Shown here: positions 24,464 through 33,422 of the stretch, in pieces
How positions within the stretch are numbered: the stretch's first letter is position 1
Layout: every line of letters starts with the position of its first letter
Assembly (NCBI GenBank): GCA_018366035.1
Contig: JAGZIW010000006.1
Location: 62,001-126,000 of the forward strand
Source of the DNA: Butyricicoccus pullicaecorum
GTDB lineage: Bacteria > Bacillota > Clostridia > Oscillospirales > Butyricicoccaceae
Length of the DNA: 64,000 nt
Direction: 5' to 3'
Position numbers and translations under genes: made by a program
The notes under the pieces: generated by a model
Told to the model about the DNA's origin: nothing
Database searches by the model: none
What the model saw: only the letters and a program-made list of their open reading frames with translations

Positions 24464-25636
24464 ATGATGAAGATGTTTGGCAAGCGGATTCTGGCAATGG
24501 CGGTTGCTTCAGCTATTGTTGCAGGCATCACAATGACATACGGGATTCCGAATATCAAGTATAAGCCAGTACGATCTTCTGAGCCGGTCGTCATGACCGT
24601 CAATGGAGACGATGTACATGCAGATGAATTTCGTGCATATCTTAAGTATAACAAGCTGTACATGGAAAATATGCTGAGCTATTATGGATATGATGACTCT
24701 GTCTGGAGCGATCCGCAGGTGGGAGCTCCGTTTGTTGAGCAGCTGTTTGATATGGCAGATCAGCAGGCTGCATATATGCGTGCCATCACAGGAGAGTTTG
24801 ATGCCCTGCATCTGAAACTTACACGTGAGGAAAAGGAGCGTGCAGAGGCAGATAAGCAATTGCAGATCGAGCAGATGGGCGGCAAGGAAATGTTTAACGA
24901 CTGGCTTGCAAGCTTTGATTATACACCGCAGATCTATGATAATACTGTTGCAACAACTGCATATTTGGGCGCAATTGAGCGTGCATATTATGGGGAGAAC
25001 GGTACTAAAACCACAGAGCAGGCAATCTTAAATGCCTTCAATGAAAATTACCTGTGCGCAAAGCATATTCTGGTGCAGACCGTAGACGGACTGGGAGAAG
25101 AGCTGACTGGTGATGCACTGGCAGCCGCCGAGAGCAAGGCAAACGAGGCGCTGGAAAAGGTAAAGGCTGGCGAGGATTTCGATACACTGGTTCAGCAATA
25201 CAATGAGGATCCCGGCATGGAGATGTATCCAGAGGGCTATGTATTTACAGATGGCGATATGGTCAAGGAGTTCTACGATGGAGCAAAGGCGTTAGAGCCC
25301 GGGCAAACTTCTAGTGAACTGGTCAAGAGCAGCTTCGGTTGGCATATCATCAAGCGTGAGCCGCTTACAAAGGAGCAAATGACACCAGCCATTCAGCAGC
25401 AGCTGATCCATCAGCTTACGGGAAAAACTTTTGATGATGAAATCACAGCATTGGTGGAATCTGCAAAAATTGAGCATACAGCAGAGTATGGTGAGGCAAA
25501 TTACGAAAATCTCATGAAAATCGTTGCGCCAGAAGCACAAGATGCAGATAAGCAAGATGAAGGTGCGAAACCGGAAAGTCAGGGCGATCCGGAGACAGAA
25601 GGTGCGGCAGATACTGAAGGTCAGCCGACAGAGTAA
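24464..25636 (+). CDS. Membrane-anchored parvulin-type peptidyl-prolyl isomerase (PrsA/SurA-like)
   Basis: A protein of 390 residues with an N-terminal signal/anchor helix (about 8-28), a SurA-N-like helical chaperone part (about 40-195), a rotamase domain (AKHILVQTVDG near 199, EDFDTLVQQYNEDPG, SSFGWHIIKRE near 290) and an acidic Glu/Asp/Gly/Gln-rich tail (about 350-390). It helps exported proteins fold outside the membrane. There is no lipobox Cys, so it is probably anchored by the N-terminal helix instead of being a lipoprotein like Bacillus PrsA. GGGAG precedes the tandem ATGs at 24464. Terminator immediately downstream. Confidence 0.9.
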   Translation: MMKMFGKRILAMAVASAIVAGITMTYGIPNIKYKPVRSSEPVVMTVNGDDVHADEFRAYLKYNKLYMENMLSYYGYDDSVWSDPQVGAPFVEQLFDMADQQAAYMRAITGEFDALHLKLTREEKERAEADKQLQIEQMGGKEMFNDWLASFDYTPQIYDNTVATTAYLGAIERAYYGENGTKTTEQAILNAFNENYLCAKHILVQTVDGLGEELTGDALAAAESKANEALEKVKAGEDFDTLVQQYNEDPGMEMYPEGYVFTDGDMVKEFYDGAKALEPGQTSSELVKSSFGWHIIKREPLTKEQMTPAIQQQLIHQLTGKTFDDEITALVESAKIEHTAEYGEANYENLMKIVAPEAQDADKQDEGAKPESQGDPETEGAADTEGQPTE

Positions 25637-25680
25637 AAATCTGTATTTGATTTCAGCTTAATGTAGAGACAAATAAAAAG

Positions 25681-25720
25681 AAAGAAGCGTGTCCACTTGT
25701 GGACGCGCTTCTTTTTCTTT
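25681..25720. terminator. Bidirectional intrinsic terminator
   Basis: GAAGCGTGTCC (25684-25694) pairs with GGACGCGCTTC (25701-25711), flanked by A and T runs. It serves the isomerase gene and the convergent ArsC-like gene. Confidence 0.9.
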
Positions 25721-25721
25721 T

Positions 25722-26069
25722 TTAGAGGGCTGTTTCCCATTCCTTTTCGCGAAATCCTACAAGAATGGTATCACCATCGACAACAATAGGACGCTTGACC
25801 AACATACCGTCACTTGCGAGCAGCGCGAGCTGTTCTTCCTCGGTCATTGTCGGAAGCTTATCTTTGAGTCCCATTTCGCGATATAACATGCCGCTGGTAT
25901 TGAAAAACTTCTTGAGCGGCATACCGCTTTTTTGATACCACAGACGCAGTTCGTCGGCAGTCGGGTTCTCGGTCTTGATATCACGACATTCGAATTCTTT
26001 TCCATGCGCAGACAGCCAGTTTTTTGCTCTGACACAGGTAGAGCACTTAGGGTAGTGTACGAATAACAT
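25722..26069 (-). CDS. ArsC/Spx-fold protein (YffB/MgsR-like)
   Basis: A thioredoxin-like protein of 115 residues with CSTC (residues 9-12), the redox motif of the ArsC/Spx superfamily. The segments TADELRLWYQKSGMP, FFNTSG and VKRPIVVDGD are typical. Family members are arsenate reductase-like proteins or RNA polymerase-binding regulators (Spx, MgsR); no ars genes are nearby, so the role is open. The ATG at 26069 follows CAGGAGTG; a GTG at 26078 is possible but lies inside that motif. It overlaps the end of the NUDIX gene, so the two are co-transcribed. Confidence 0.85.
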   Translation of the reverse strand: MLFVHYPKCSTCVRAKNWLSAHGKEFECRDIKTENPTADELRLWYQKSGMPLKKFFNTSGMLYREMGLKDKLPTMTEEEQLALLASDGMLVKRPIVVDGDTILVGFREKEWETAL

Positions 26070-26074
26070 AAAAA

Positions 26075-26500
26075 TCACTCCTGTTTCATGGCGTATTGTA
26101 CCGCCCAGATTTGCTGGGGGACATACATGGTTTCAATTTCTTCCAGTGGGAGCCATACAAAGGTATGGTCAGGTTCGGTCGGCTTCTGTACCTGTTGTCC
26201 AATAATACCACGATAATAATATTGAATGGGGTGAAAGGGACCGATACGATGGTGTATACAATAGCTGTCTGCCGAGCACAGGGGGGCGGTTACGGTAACT
26301 GCAAGCCCTGCTTCTTCCAGACATTCACGATAAATGCAGTCGAGGTGACTTTCACCGGCTTCTATGCCGCCGCCCAGCAAAAAATAGCCTTTTGGGGTGT
26401 GTACACAGGCAAGCTTACCCTCTTTGATGTCAATGAGATAAGCGCCTGCACGGTCAAAGTAATCGAGATGAGGGTCTTTTGTGCCAAAGGTTTTATCCAT
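26075..26500 (-). CDS. NUDIX hydrolase
   Basis: A protein of 141 residues with a complete Nudix box, GGGIEAGESHLDCIYRECLE followed by EAG, fitting GX5EX7REUXEEXGU. It hydrolyses a nucleoside diphosphate-linked compound in the cytosol; the substrate is not deducible, although MutT-like sanitation fits its place next to mfd. It starts ten bases after the mfd stop, and its own end overlaps the ArsC-like gene, so mfd, this gene and the ArsC-like gene form one transcript. Confidence 0.92.
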   Translation of the reverse strand: MDKTFGTKDPHLDYFDRAGAYLIDIKEGKLACVHTPKGYFLLGGGIEAGESHLDCIYRECLEEAGLAVTVTAPLCSADSYCIHHRIGPFHPIQYYYRGIIGQQVQKPTEPDHTFVWLPLEEIETMYVPQQIWAVQYAMKQE

Positions 26501-26509
26501 AGAGTCTCC

Positions 26510-29500
26510 TTAGTATGCCGATTGTGTATCGGCATATTTTTGTATGAGGATTTGTGCCATTGCAAGTGGGGTCTCGTTGGCGTTGAGCCGGAGGGACAGA
26601 TATGGCGTACTGCCCGCATTGAGGAGCAAGCGGCCGGAAAAATCTTTATCGCCGCATAGAATGGAAAGGCGGCGGAAATCTGCCTGTGCAAAGGTCAGAA
26701 GCAGACGACCATTTTCTTGTTTGATTTCGGTCAATCCCTGTTCACTTGCCTGTGCACGAATGAGTGCAATGTCAAGCAATGCAATCGCTTCTGCTGGCGG
26801 CTCTCCATAACGGTCAATCAACTCATCGAGCAGGTCGCTGCGTCCTTCCTCTGAGCGAATGAGTGCGATACGGCGATACAGATCCACACGCTGCCCCGGG
26901 TCGCTGACATATTCGGCGGGGAGATTGGCAGACAGTGTGAATTCTGCCGCACATTCGACACGCTGCGGCGGAGTTTCGCCCTTTTCTTCCAGTACAGCTT
27001 CTTCCAGCAGTTTGAGGTATAGGTCATAACCAACACTCATCATATGTCCGGATTGCTCAGGACCAAGTACATTGCCTGCGCCACGGATTTCAAGGTCGCG
27101 CATTGCAATTTTGAAGCCCGAACCAAATTCGGCAAATTCACGAATGGCAGACAAGCGTTTTTGCGAGGTTTCGGACAGCACCTTGCCGCGCCGAAAGGTA
27201 AGATATGCAAATGCGCGGCGGCTGGAACGGCCGACACGTCCGCGGATCTGATGCAGTTGGGCAAGTCCCATGCAATCGGCATTTTCGATAATCAGTGTAT
27301 TGGCATTTGGAATGTCAATGCCTGTCTCAATGATTGTCGTGCAGACCAGAATGTCCAATGCACCATCACTCATGTCATTCATCACTTTGGATAGCTCACG
27401 CATGTGCATTTTGCCGTGTGCAATTCCAATGCGTGCGTCAGGGAAGTCTTTTTGCAAGCGCAGGGCAGTTTGTTCAATGGATTCCACATAGTTGTGCAGA
27501 TAATAGACCTGTCCGCCGCGTGCCAGCTCACGCCGAATGGCATCATGTATGACAAGTTCGTTATATTCCGCCACATAGGTTTGCACAGGCCAGCGGTCGT
27601 GTGGAGGTTCCTCGATTGCCGACATATCTCGAATTCCAGACAATGCCATATTCAAGGTACGCGGGATTGGAGTTGCGGAGAGTGTGAGTACATCTACCTG
27701 CTTGGACATCTCTTTGAGTGTTTCCTTGTGGCTGACCCCAAAGCGCTGTTCCTCATCAATCACCAAAAGTCCGAGATCATGGAATTGGATTTTTTTGTTA
27801 AATAGCTTATGGGTGCCGATAATCACATCAATGATACCGTTTTGCAGCTGTTCCAGAATTTTTTTTTGCTCTGAAGGTGTTTTGTGACGTGAAATCAAGT
27901 CAATTTTCACAGGATATCCCGCAAAACGCTGTATCGCTGTGAGATAATGCTGTCTTGCGAGCACTGTGGTAGGCACAAGGATAGCCGCCTGTTTGCCCGA
28001 AAGGATACATTTCATCACTGCGCGCAGTGCAACCTCTGTTTTTCCAAAGCCAACATCACCACAGAGCAAACGATCCATTGGGCGGTCAGACTGCATATCC
28101 TGCTTGATTTCCGCAATACAGCGCAGCTGATCTTCGGTCTCCTCATAGGGAAAGGACTGCTCAAATTCGCGCTGCCAGACATCATCAGGTGGAAAAGCAT
28201 AGCCCTTGAGTCTGCTGCGTTCTGCATATAACTGCAGGAGACCGGCGGCAAGTTCTTTGGCAGCTGCTTTTGCACGTGTGCGGGCGCGCTGCCAGTCTGT
28301 GCCGCCCAGTTTGTTGAGCCGTATCTTTTCAGGGTCGCTGCCGCCAATATATTTGGAAATCAAGTCGAGTGATGTGGCGGGAACATATAGAAAATCTGTG
28401 CCGGCAAATGCAATTTTTATAAAATCACGCTCTGCACCATCAATTTTCATACGTTCCATGCCAATATAGCGTCCAATGCCATGGTGTTCATGTACGACGA
28501 GGTCGCCGAGGGTCAAATCAGCGTAGCTTTTGACGCGGTCACGGTTGGATTTTTTTGTGCGTGAAGTTGTTTTGCGGGCTGGAGAATGTCCTTCGCTGAG
28601 CAGGATCAGGCCAAGTTCGGGGTACTCCAAACCGGAGGACAACGCACCCTCTAAAATATGCACGTGCCCAGAAGCAGGGAGGCGGTCTGTAACGGAAGCA
28701 TGGATATCATGTGCAGCCAACTCCTCCTGCATATTTTTACAGCGAAGCGCAGAACTGCAAACTACACAAACTGCACGGTTTTGTCCCAGAAAACTCTGAA
28801 TATCCGCAGCTGCAATATCAAATGCGCTCCCGAAGGAATTCATCTGGTTGACAACAAAGTTCACAAGGGTTTTGGGAATCAGTTCTTCTGCCGTGTTGAG
28901 AAATGTATCCAGACGAATGAGCGGACGGGGGGACAGCATTTTACATAGCGCAGAAAAGTCCAGCGCAAAGGCATCTGGTTCCTGCGGAAGTTCACCGCGT
29001 TCGGTAAGTGCCTCCAAGTCACCAGCAAGCCGCAGGGTATAGCCGCGGACTGCCTCGCGCAGGCGCGGTGTATCATCAATGAGGAATATGGTGTTTTCTG
29101 GCAGATAAGCAAGCGGAGTTGCAGCGTCTGGATAGATCAGCGGTAAATATTTATCCGCAGAGGGCAAGGCTTGTGTTTCTGTCAGGCGTTCTGCATCACG
29201 CTCCACATTGCGGACTAGATCTGGGTGTTTTTTACGCCTTGCGCGTACTGCTTGATAGAGTGTCTTGCAAAGACCCGAAATTCCGCCATGTGCGCAGGAG
29301 GGCAATGTTTCCATGCAGGGCAGGCAGACAAGGGTATCAATACGATCCCCGCGCCTTTGAGAACCTACATCAAATCGCGCCATAGAATCGATTTCATCTC
29401 CCCAGTATTCAATACGGACTGGCGTTTGGGTACAGGGAGGAAATACATCGAGGATCCCGCCGCGAACCGAGAATTGACCAGAGCCCTCGACCTGTGCGCA

Positions 29501-29983
29501 GCGCTGATAGCCTGCACGGATCAACTGTTGGGTGAGGTCGGTGAGTGGAGTGAGATCTCCGGTGTGAATGGTAAAGCTGGTGGCGGCGAGCGTATGAGGC
29601 GGCAAGGTTTTTTGTACCAATGCAGCCGCAGACAGCGTAACCAGAGGCGCTGTTTGCAGACATGAGAGAGCTTTGATGCGTGCCTGCTCATATTGACGGG
29701 ACATACCCTCCATACCCGCCATACTAAGCTCTCTGGAAGGGATATGCACAACCGGAAGCTCAGAAAAGGTTTGCAGATCGGAGGCCAGACGCAAAGCTGC
29801 AGTATCTTCGTCTGTGATAATACAGATTGGGCATGAGGTTTCCAGACGAAGAGCGGCGGCAAGCTGTGCCTTGGCGATGGGAGGAAGTCCCACAGCCAAA
29901 GCTGGTGTTTCTCCAGAACGCAGACCTTTATAAAGCGCCTGATATGGAGAAGAATTTGTAATGCTGAGAGTGATATTTTGCAT
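26510..29983 (-). CDS. mfd: Transcription-repair coupling factor Mfd
   Basis: A protein of 1157 residues, full length. Visible parts: UvrB-interacting N-terminal module (to about 340), CarD-like RNA polymerase interaction domain (DLTLGDLVVHEHHGIGRYIG, near 490-550), helicase Walker A (CGDVGFGKTE, near 644), DEEQ box (VIDEEQRFGV), motif VI region (QIRGRVGRSSRRAFAYL) and the C-terminal TRCF domain. It removes RNA polymerase stalled at DNA lesions and recruits UvrA. In many Firmicutes mfd follows pth and precedes spoVT; here spoVT is 8 kb away. AGGAG precedes 29983. Confidence 0.97.
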   Translation of the reverse strand: MQNITLSITNSSPYQALYKGLRSGETPALAVGLPPIAKAQLAAALRLETSCPICIITDEDTAALRLASDLQTFSELPVVHIPSRELSMAGMEGMSRQYEQARIKALSCLQTAPLVTLSAAALVQKTLPPHTLAATSFTIHTGDLTPLTDLTQQLIRAGYQRCAQVEGSGQFSVRGGILDVFPPCTQTPVRIEYWGDEIDSMARFDVGSQRRGDRIDTLVCLPCMETLPSCAHGGISGLCKTLYQAVRARRKKHPDLVRNVERDAERLTETQALPSADKYLPLIYPDAATPLAYLPENTIFLIDDTPRLREAVRGYTLRLAGDLEALTERGELPQEPDAFALDFSALCKMLSPRPLIRLDTFLNTAEELIPKTLVNFVVNQMNSFGSAFDIAAADIQSFLGQNRAVCVVCSSALRCKNMQEELAAHDIHASVTDRLPASGHVHILEGALSSGLEYPELGLILLSEGHSPARKTTSRTKKSNRDRVKSYADLTLGDLVVHEHHGIGRYIGMERMKIDGAERDFIKIAFAGTDFLYVPATSLDLISKYIGGSDPEKIRLNKLGGTDWQRARTRAKAAAKELAAGLLQLYAERSRLKGYAFPPDDVWQREFEQSFPYEETEDQLRCIAEIKQDMQSDRPMDRLLCGDVGFGKTEVALRAVMKCILSGKQAAILVPTTVLARQHYLTAIQRFAGYPVKIDLISRHKTPSEQKKILEQLQNGIIDVIIGTHKLFNKKIQFHDLGLLVIDEEQRFGVSHKETLKEMSKQVDVLTLSATPIPRTLNMALSGIRDMSAIEEPPHDRWPVQTYVAEYNELVIHDAIRRELARGGQVYYLHNYVESIEQTALRLQKDFPDARIGIAHGKMHMRELSKVMNDMSDGALDILVCTTIIETGIDIPNANTLIIENADCMGLAQLHQIRGRVGRSSRRAFAYLTFRRGKVLSETSQKRLSAIREFAEFGSGFKIAMRDLEIRGAGNVLGPEQSGHMMSVGYDLYLKLLEEAVLEEKGETPPQRVECAAEFTLSANLPAEYVSDPGQRVDLYRRIALIRSEEGRSDLLDELIDRYGEPPAEAIALLDIALIRAQASEQGLTEIKQENGRLLLTFAQADFRRLSILCGDKDFSGRLLLNAGSTPYLSLRLNANETPLAMAQILIQKYADTQSAY

Positions 29984-30032
29984 AGCAGTCTCCTGTCGGA
30001 AAATAGTGGGAAATGAACGGGAGAAGAAAATG

Positions 30033-30060
30033 GCAAAAGGGCAGATTTATGGTCTGCCCT
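30033..30060 (-). terminator. Intrinsic terminator of the nifS-nifU operon
   Basis: AGGGCAGA (30038-30045) pairs with TCTGCCCT (30053-30060). On the minus strand TTTTGCC follows. It lies 37 bases after the stop of the scaffold gene. Confidence 0.8.
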
Positions 30061-30096
30061 GATATGCGGAATCCAGAAGAATCGCAGGATATTTGA

Positions 30097-30531
30097 TTAG
30101 TGCTCACAGTGACAAGTAGAGCAGTCACAGGAACAGCCTAGGAGTGCCTCCGGATCCTTGCCCTGCTTACGGTAGTAGTCTGCGATTGCAGAACGCAGCG
30201 CTTCCTCTGCCAGCACAGAACAGTGCATTTTCACCGGCGGCAAACCGTCAAGTGCCTCTGCCACAGCTTGATTGGTGAGTTTAAGCGCTTCTTCCAAAGA
30301 TTTGCCCTTGACCAGCTCGGTTGCCATAGAGGAGGTTGCAATTGCAGCGCCGCAGCCAAATGTCTTGAACTTGACATCTTCAATGATGCCGTCATCAGAA
30401 ACCTTGAGGTAAATCTTCATAATATCGCCGCATTTTGCGTTGCCGACTTCACCGACACCGCTTGCGTCTTCAATTTCACCAACATTGCGTGGGTTTGTAA
30501 AATGGTCAAATACCTTCTCGCTGTAATCCAT
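30097..30531 (-). CDS. NifU/IscU-type iron-sulfur scaffold with Cys-rich tail
   Basis: A protein of 144 residues. The IscU fold keeps the three cluster ligands Cys34 (KCGD, with Asp36), Cys60 (FGCG) and Cys104 (KMHCSV). It receives sulfur from the desulfurase encoded directly upstream and builds [2Fe-2S] or [4Fe-4S] clusters. After about residue 130 it has an extra tail, GCSCDCSTCHCEH, with five Cys in ten residues, absent from E. coli IscU; clostridial NifU-like proteins often carry short metal-binding ends. AAAGGAG precedes 30531, 30 bases after the nifS stop. Confidence 0.95.
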   Translation of the reverse strand: MDYSEKVFDHFTNPRNVGEIEDASGVGEVGNAKCGDIMKIYLKVSDDGIIEDVKFKTFGCGAAIATSSMATELVKGKSLEEALKLTNQAVAEALDGLPPVKMHCSVLAEEALRSAIADYYRKQGKDPEALLGCSCDCSTCHCEH

Positions 30532-30561
30532 AGCGTGTATCTCCTTTGTAAAAATAACGAA

Positions 30562-31791
30562 TTAGTGATGATGATCGTGATCGGCATGCAGATCACATGC
30601 TGCACTCATATCGGGTTTTCCGTCGATCCAGACAGGGCTCATTGCACGCAGGGTAGAAACGACTTCTGTAACCTTTTCGATGAGGTAGTCTACATCTTCC
30701 TCGGTGTTTTGTTCGCCGAGTGTCAGACGCAGGGAGCCATGTGCGATTTCGTGCGGCAGACCAATCGCCATGAGCACATGGGACGGGTCAAGGGAGCCGG
30801 TCGAGCATGCAGAACCTGTGGAACTGCAAATACCAGCATTATCCAGACGGAGGATCAGACCTTCGCCCTCAATGGCTTCGAATACGAAGGAAGCAGTGCC
30901 GGGCAGACGATTGACCGGATCGCCAGTGTAGTGGGTATAAGGAATCTTGTCCATAATGCCCTTCACAAGACGGTCAGTGAGCTTTTTTACATAGCCCATT
31001 TTTTCATCGAGATGGCTGCCGGTCGCATCTTCGATTGCCTGTCCCAGACCAACAATACCAGCCACATTTTCTGTACCGGAGGAAAGACCGCGCTCCTGTC
31101 CGCCGCCATAAATCAGCGGTTCAAGTGCGATGCCCTTGCGCAGGTAGAGTGCACCAATTCCCTTTGGGCCGCGGAACTTATGGCCGGAGAGAGAGAGCAT
31201 ATCAATGCCCATTTCCTGTACATTGATGTGCATATGCCCAACCGCCTGCACGGCATCTGTATGAAAGACAGCGCCGTGTGCATGCGCAATTTCAGAGATT
31301 GCCTTGAGATCCTCGATGGTGCCGATCTCATTATTGGCAGCCATAATGGTGACAATGGCAGTCTGGTCAGAAATGACAGATTTGAGCTGTTCGAGGTCAA
31401 CATGACCTTCGGCATCTACGTCCAGATAGGTGACTGGATAGCCCTCCTTTTCGAGCGCCTCACAGGTATAGAGTACGGCATGGTGCTCGATTTTAGAGGT
31501 GATGATGTGCTTGCGGCCGCGCGCGGAGCGCCCCTTTACATAGCCGCGAATGGCAAGGTTGTCCGCCTGCGAGCCGCCGCCGGTAAAGATGATTTCTTTC
31601 GGTTCCTGTGCGCCGATTGCCTGCGCAACCTTTTCCCGTGCCGTTGTGATGGCGCGATGATTTTCTCGACCGATTCGGTAAAGGGAAGATGGATTTCCAT
31701 AAAACTCGGTCAAATAGGGCTTCATAGCCTCATATACGGATTCAGACATGGGCGTAGTTGCCGCATTGTCTGCGTAAACAAAACGATTCAT
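30562..31791 (-). CDS. nifS: Cysteine desulfurase (NifS/IscS type) with His-rich tail
   Basis: A PLP enzyme of 409 residues that takes sulfur from cysteine for iron-sulfur clusters and tRNA thiolation. Visible: N-terminal YADNAATTPMS, PLP-lysine motif SLSGHKFRGPKG (near 204) and active-site Cys in SSTGSACSTGSL (near 328). The extreme C-terminus HADHDHHH after CDLH is a His/Asp metal-binding tail not needed for catalysis. Strong ribosome-binding site GGAGGAGA before 31791. First gene of the pair; a sigma-A-like promoter lies at 31832-31861. Group I (NifS/IscS-like) by length and the long Cys loop. Confidence 0.96.
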   Translation of the reverse strand: MNRFVYADNAATTPMSESVYEAMKPYLTEFYGNPSSLYRIGRENHRAITTAREKVAQAIGAQEPKEIIFTGGGSQADNLAIRGYVKGRSARGRKHIITSKIEHHAVLYTCEALEKEGYPVTYLDVDAEGHVDLEQLKSVISDQTAIVTIMAANNEIGTIEDLKAISEIAHAHGAVFHTDAVQAVGHMHINVQEMGIDMLSLSGHKFRGPKGIGALYLRKGIALEPLIYGGGQERGLSSGTENVAGIVGLGQAIEDATGSHLDEKMGYVKKLTDRLVKGIMDKIPYTHYTGDPVNRLPGTASFVFEAIEGEGLILRLDNAGICSSTGSACSTGSLDPSHVLMAIGLPHEIAHGSLRLTLGEQNTEEDVDYLIEKVTEVVSTLRAMSPVWIDGKPDMSAACDLHADHDHHH

Positions 31792-31831
31792 TTAATAGAT
31801 CTCCTCCTTGTGGAGTTCGTGTTCTATATTT

Positions 31832-31861
31832 AATATACACCGGAGCAGTAGGAATTATCAA
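31832..31861 (-). promoter_or_regulatory. Candidate nifS promoter
   Basis: Minus strand: TTGATA (31861-31856), 18-bp spacer, TATATT (31837-31832), about 40 bases before the nifS start. The spacer begins ATTCCTACTGC; the CCTAYT block recalls the CCTATT half-site at the rrf2 promoter. The rest of 31862-32036 shows nothing recognisable. Confidence 0.45.
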
Positions 31862-32029
31862 GCATGATTTTCTACAATTACATACGCAGAAAATAGGTTA
31901 TTTTGCACTGATTTGCTACACTTTAGGTGAAAGACGCCAAGATAAATAGCTTCCGAAATTAAGTTTACTATGTTTACATGGGAATTGCAATTGCTTTTCT
32001 AACAAAATCCAAGAAATGTATAAAAAATT

Positions 32030-32060
32030 ACAAAAACCAGCCGCCTTTTTGGGCGGCTGG
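32030..32060 (-). terminator. Intrinsic terminator of the ADH-stalk protein operon
   Basis: CCAGCCGCC (32037-32045) pairs with GGCGGCTGG (32052-32060). On the minus strand TTTTTG and a second T-rich run follow. Confidence 0.9.
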
Positions 32061-32103
32061 TCAGTGGCTGAAACAGTCATATTTGGTTTAGAATGGCCGT
32101 AGG

Positions 32104-33405
32104 TCAAGAGGGACGTACAGCGGGAGCAGTGGACGAAGCGCCCGGGGTCAAGTCGATGCGTACTGCTGCATTATAGCTGGGCGTATTTTTTTCATAGGTA
32201 ATGGAAGTTCCTGTTTTGCGCTGCACGGTGGTCATGGTGGTGGTTGGGGTCGAGCCAATCCCGCTGGGAGAGATCGTGTGGACAATGGTAAGTGCTTGGT
32301 TGGCAGATAGATTCATGTTTACCTCGGTAAATGGGGACGCATTATAACGTAAAACGGCGTTCCCAGCGCTTGCTTCCGTAGGCGAGGAGGACTGGTCAGA
32401 CAGGCTTGCAACAATCGAACGTACTTGGGCAACGCTGCTTCCCAAGGTAAGTGCTTGCTGCTGTGCCATCGCACATACAAAGTCGATGCCATCTGCATTT
32501 TTGACAGCAGTCAGTCCGGTGCTCATGTCCAGCGGCTTCATTGCCCAAGTGCCTTTGGGGATTCCTAACTCGGTTAGAAAATCAGATTTTAGATAGAGTT
32601 TGCTGTCGGTGCGGCTGATGATCCCTTCTACTGTGATATTTGCCAGCTTCTTGAGCAGAGCATCTACATTTTCGTCGATGACAGACATACCCTCATTGGC
32701 GGCTATGGCAGATTCAATAGAACTGCGATCGGTTTGCAGCGTCGCTGTAAACTGAGCGGCGTCAGCACTTTCTGTACCTGTAAGAGAACCGATCAGGGTA
32801 GAAGGGATATCTCCCATTGCGGTATGGAAGGTGAAGGTCGCACCAAGCGAACCCGTGACAGAACGTGGTGTGATTGGTGCGCAGCTGTTGGCAAACTGCA
32901 CGATGGTGTTAATGGTTTGGAACTGTCCGGCAAAGGCTGTCTGCATCATTTTTTCAGTATCTACAATGATAACGGTCTGGGTTGCATTATCCCAGCCGAC
33001 AGCAGCGCCAAGTGCCTGTGCTGCAAAACGCACGGGAACATAGGTACGTCCGCCTTCAATAAATGGCGCCGCATCAGTAGTGAAAGAACGGTCGGAACCG
33101 GCACGGTCAACCACGCACGCTTTGCGCCCAATGGTCAGCTTTATCGTACGATCTCCACGACTGGCTGTAACTGTATGAGAGGGATCGTCCCATGAAACCG
33201 AGGCACCCATGCTCTCAAAGATAGCACGGAAAGGAACAAAGGTGCGGTCATTGCGCATGAGCGGTTGTGCATCGGAAAAGGATAATTCTGCGTCGTCTAG
33301 TGTGACATGGATACCGGCTGCTGAGGCTGTGGGTGCCGGAACAGCCGCAAGCAGGAGAGAAACAGCAAAAACAGTGCCGCAGATACGGGCGAATATATGT
33401 TTCAT
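32104..33405 (-). CDS. Secreted protein with copper amine oxidase N-terminal (stalk) domain
   Basis: A protein of 433 residues with a clear signal peptide (residues 1-29, ending ASA-AG). Residues about 33-150 form the Cu_amine_oxidN1 domain: LMRNDRTFVPFRAIFESMGA, and the repeated FIEGGRTYVPVRFAAQALGA. The remaining 280 residues are beta-rich, Thr/Ser-rich and of unknown function; there is no amine oxidase catalytic domain. In Firmicutes such stalk domains are common in cell-wall or extracellular proteins and their ligand is not established. It starts 17 bases after the stop of the alcohol dehydrogenase gene, so they share a transcript. Confidence 0.85.
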   Translation of the reverse strand: MKHIFARICGTVFAVSLLLAAVPAPTASAAGIHVTLDDAELSFSDAQPLMRNDRTFVPFRAIFESMGASVSWDDPSHTVTASRGDRTIKLTIGRKACVVDRAGSDRSFTTDAAPFIEGGRTYVPVRFAAQALGAAVGWDNATQTVIIVDTEKMMQTAFAGQFQTINTIVQFANSCAPITPRSVTGSLGATFTFHTAMGDIPSTLIGSLTGTESADAAQFTATLQTDRSSIESAIAANEGMSVIDENVDALLKKLANITVEGIISRTDSKLYLKSDFLTELGIPKGTWAMKPLDMSTGLTAVKNADGIDFVCAMAQQQALTLGSSVAQVRSIVASLSDQSSSPTEASAGNAVLRYNASPFTEVNMNLSANQALTIVHTISPSGIGSTPTTTMTTVQRKTGTSITYEKNTPSYNAAVRIDLTPGASSTAPAVRPS

Positions 33406-33422
33406 GAAAAAGCCTCCTTGTA

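Noticed and set aside
30223..31833. Long plus-strand open frame of 536 codons antisense to nifU and nifS
   Set aside because: It is the mirror of two well-conserved genes with known motifs; it lacks a ribosome-binding site and any recognisable domain.
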